Assembly (NCBI GenBank): GCA_017849335.1
Contig: JAFIHP010000426.1
Location: forward strand, 1-6,852
Source: Actinomycetales bacterium
Lineage (GTDB): Bacteria > Actinomycetota > Actinomycetes > S36-B12
Length of the DNA: 6,852 bases
Direction: 5' to 3'
Shown: positions 5,556 to 6,852 of the stretch, in pieces
Numbering within the stretch: position 1 is the first letter of the stretch
Layout: each line of letters opens with the position of its first letter
The notes under the pieces: model-generated
Told to the model about the DNA's origin: nothing
Databases searched by the model: none
What the model saw: the letters and a program-made list of their open reading frames with translations, nothing else
Position numbers and translations under genes: made by a program

Positions 5556-6251
5556 GCGTATCTGCGGTGGCGGGCGGCCGGCGAGCTGACGGATCCGGTG
5601 CTGGTCGAGGACGGGCACGTCGCCTGGTGCTGGGAACGCGACCACGACGCGCCGGACGGGCAGGCCTGGGCGACCGTCGTCGGCGACGATCCCGCCGTCG
5701 CGGCGGCCCTCATCGATCGACTCGCTCGGCTGCGGGCGTTCGACGGCGTCACGGTCCGCGAATCGGTCGTGCCGGGGCTGCCCCAGCGGCTGCAGCCGCA
5801 GCAGCCGGGACGGTGGTGCGCCTGGACGCTCGACGTCGCCGAGGTCGCCTGGCCGGCGGACCCCGTGGTGGTCGATCTGGACCGACGCGACCCGCGGATC
5901 GATCCGCTGCTGGACCACTCCGCCTCGGCCTACGTCCGGACCGATGACCCGCTCGTGGACCACTGGGTCGGGGTCGACGACGGCGGGATGCTCGTCGCGG
6001 TCGGCGCGTCGCACCGCGAGGTGAGCGGAGCCGCCCACGTGGTGAGCGTCTGCACGCACCCCGACCGGCGCGGCCAGGGCCTGGCCGAACGCGTCGTCCG
6101 CTCCCTCGCCCAGCGGGCGCAGACGGACCGGGCTCCGGCCGTGTACCTGGAGATGTTCGCCGACAACGAGGCCGCGCGGCGCGTCTACCGCCGGGTCGGG
6201 TTCACCGAGCACGCCACGTACGTGTCCGGGTCGGTGCCCCGGTCGGCCTAG
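5547..6251 (+). CDS. GNAT-family N-acetyltransferase (two-domain, FR47-like)
   Basis: It should transfer an acetyl group from acetyl-CoA to an unknown amine. With GTG at 5547 the protein has 234 residues. The C-terminal half is a clear GNAT domain: motif A as VVSVCTHPDRRGQGLAE with the acetyl-CoA pyrophosphate loop RRGQGL (174-179), then motif B as LEMFADNEAARRVYRRVGF (about 201-219). The N-terminal half (YLRWRAAG to about 110) has no motif I can name and may be a degenerate GNAT half, as in paired-domain members. The start is uncertain. GTG at 5511, 5529 and 5547 are all in frame, the last two each with GGGGGA 10 nt upstream. ATG at 5454 and 5475 are also in frame but lie in the inverted repeat and lack a ribosome-binding site. 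I chose 5547 because family-like sequence begins there. It ends 10 nt before rarA and is probably co-transcribed with it. Confidence 0.85.
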   Translation: MGDAYLRWRAAGELTDPVLVEDGHVAWCWERDHDAPDGQAWATVVGDDPAVAAALIDRLARLRAFDGVTVRESVVPGLPQRLQPQQPGRWCAWTLDVAEVAWPADPVVVDLDRRDPRIDPLLDHSASAYVRTDDPLVDHWVGVDDGGMLVAVGASHREVSGAAHVVSVCTHPDRRGQGLAERVVRSLAQRAQTDRAPAVYLEMFADNEAARRVYRRVGFTEHATYVSGSVPRSA

Positions 6252-6261
6252 GGTTCGACGC

Positions 6262-6852
6262 ATGACCTTGTTCGACGACGGGCTGGACCCGGCGCGCGCG
6301 TCGGCGCCGCTCGCCGTCCGGATGCGCCCGAGGTCCGTCGACGAGGTCGTCGGGCAGGACGACGCGCTGGCCCCTGGCTCGCCGCTGCGCCGGCTGCTCA
6401 CGGCTCCGGCGGGCGCGCCGGTGGTCTCGGTCATGCTGTGGGGCCCGCCGGGCACCGGGAAGACCACGCTGGCGACGTTGCTGTCGGCCGGCAGCGGTCG
6501 GGCGTTCGTCGAGCTGTCCGCGGTGACCGCCGGCGTCAAGGACGTGCGCATGGTCATCGACCGCGCCCGCGACGCCCTCGCGATGCACGGCCGCGGCACC
6601 GTCCTGTTCGTCGACGAGGTGCACCGCTTCAGCAAGACCCAGCAAGACGCACTTCTGCCCGCGGTGGAGAACGGCTGGGTCACCCTCATCGCCGCGACCA
6701 CGGAGAACCCCAGTTTCTCGGTCATCGCGCCGCTGATGTCCCGCAGCGTCCTCGTCCGGCTGTCGCCGTTGACCGACACGCACGTCGAGCAACTGCTCCG
6801 CCGCGCGGTCACCGACCCGCGCGGTCTGGGTGACCGCATCGCCGTCGACGAC
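6262..6852 (+). CDS. rarA: Replication-associated recombination protein A (AAA+ ATPase), N-terminal 197 residues
   Basis: The frame is open from ATG at 6262 to the window edge, giving about 45% of the usual length of roughly 430-450 residues. RarA (MgsA) is a cytoplasmic clamp-loader-like AAA+ ATPase that acts at stalled replication forks and binds SSB; WRNIP1 and Mgs1 are eukaryotic relatives. The typical opening is present: LAVRMRPRSVDEVVGQDDAL at about 17-36. Walker A is GPPGTGKTT (61-69, K67), Walker B is VLFVDEVHRF (114-123, D118 and E119), and sensor 1 is IAATTEN (143-149) followed by PSFSVIAPLMSR. The DEVHRF and ATTENPSF strings separate RarA from RuvB and DnaX. TAGGG, overlapping the GNAT stop, lies 8 nt upstream and can serve as ribosome-binding site. 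The C-terminal SSB-interaction and tetramerisation domains are outside the window. In many actinobacteria alaS lies not far downstream of this gene, which would be worth expecting here. Confidence 0.95.
   Translation, partial: MTLFDDGLDPARASAPLAVRMRPRSVDEVVGQDDALAPGSPLRRLLTAPAGAPVVSVMLWGPPGTGKTTLATLLSAGSGRAFVELSAVTAGVKDVRMVIDRARDALAMHGRGTVLFVDEVHRFSKTQQDALLPAVENGWVTLIAATTENPSFSVIAPLMSRSVLVRLSPLTDTHVEQLLRRAVTDPRGLGDRIAVDD

Noticed and set aside
5091..6839. Long open frame (582 codons) on the minus strand opposite the 3' end of aspS, GNAT and rarA
   Set aside because: It is a shadow of three recognisable plus-strand genes; its translation shows no domain.
1..6852. tRNA, rRNA, CRISPR arrays, insertion sequences, phage or toxin-antitoxin genes
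   Set aside because: None of their sequence signatures appear; nearly all bases are accounted for by housekeeping genes.

Overview
This is an ordinary, well-packed stretch of chromosome from a high-GC Gram-positive bacterium (Actinomycetota). Coding is dense, third codon positions are overwhelmingly G/C, and several genes start with GTG. The gene order matches a conserved actinobacterial block: a membrane-anchored cyclophilin transcribed away from a metallo-beta-lactamase-fold hydrolase followed by hisS. A family-typical DUF349 protein, a particular HisRS type and aspS followed by a GNAT gene and rarA suggest Propionibacteriales/Nocardioidaceae. That family placement is inferred from protein style and is not proven.

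Layout. Positions 1-1497 are on the minus strand: the cyclophilin (1497 to 670), then the first 201 codons of a DUF349 protein (603 to 1, cut by the window edge). Positions 1498-1644 form a 147-nt divergent promoter region with three copies of a 10-nt direct repeat. From 1645 to the end everything is on the plus strand: MBL-fold hydrolase (1645-2343), hisS (2345-3700), aspS (3697-5436), a 110-nt repeat-bearing junction (5437-5546), a GNAT acetyltransferase (about 5547-6251) and the first 197 codons of rarA (6262 to the edge).

How the genes fit together. The hydrolase, hisS and aspS are separated by 1 nt and then overlap by 4 nt, so they almost certainly share an mRNA and are translationally coupled. 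Two aminoacyl-tRNA synthetases form the core of the block. AspRS carries the His31 and Gly signature of non-discriminating enzymes, which predicts Asn-tRNA formation by the GatCAB amidotransferase. HisRS is of a divergent type, not the common bacterial type. The GNAT gene and rarA are 10 nt apart and are probably read together.

I found no new defence, mobile or biosynthetic system here. The least explained sequence is the aspS/GNAT junction. A perfect 15-bp inverted repeat with a 27-nt loop begins 9 nt after the aspS stop. It is followed by an 18-nt tandem repeat in which each unit carries a purine-rich ribosome-binding-like run and a GTG, so the GNAT start region itself is reiterated. No rRNA, tRNA, CRISPR array or insertion sequence was seen.
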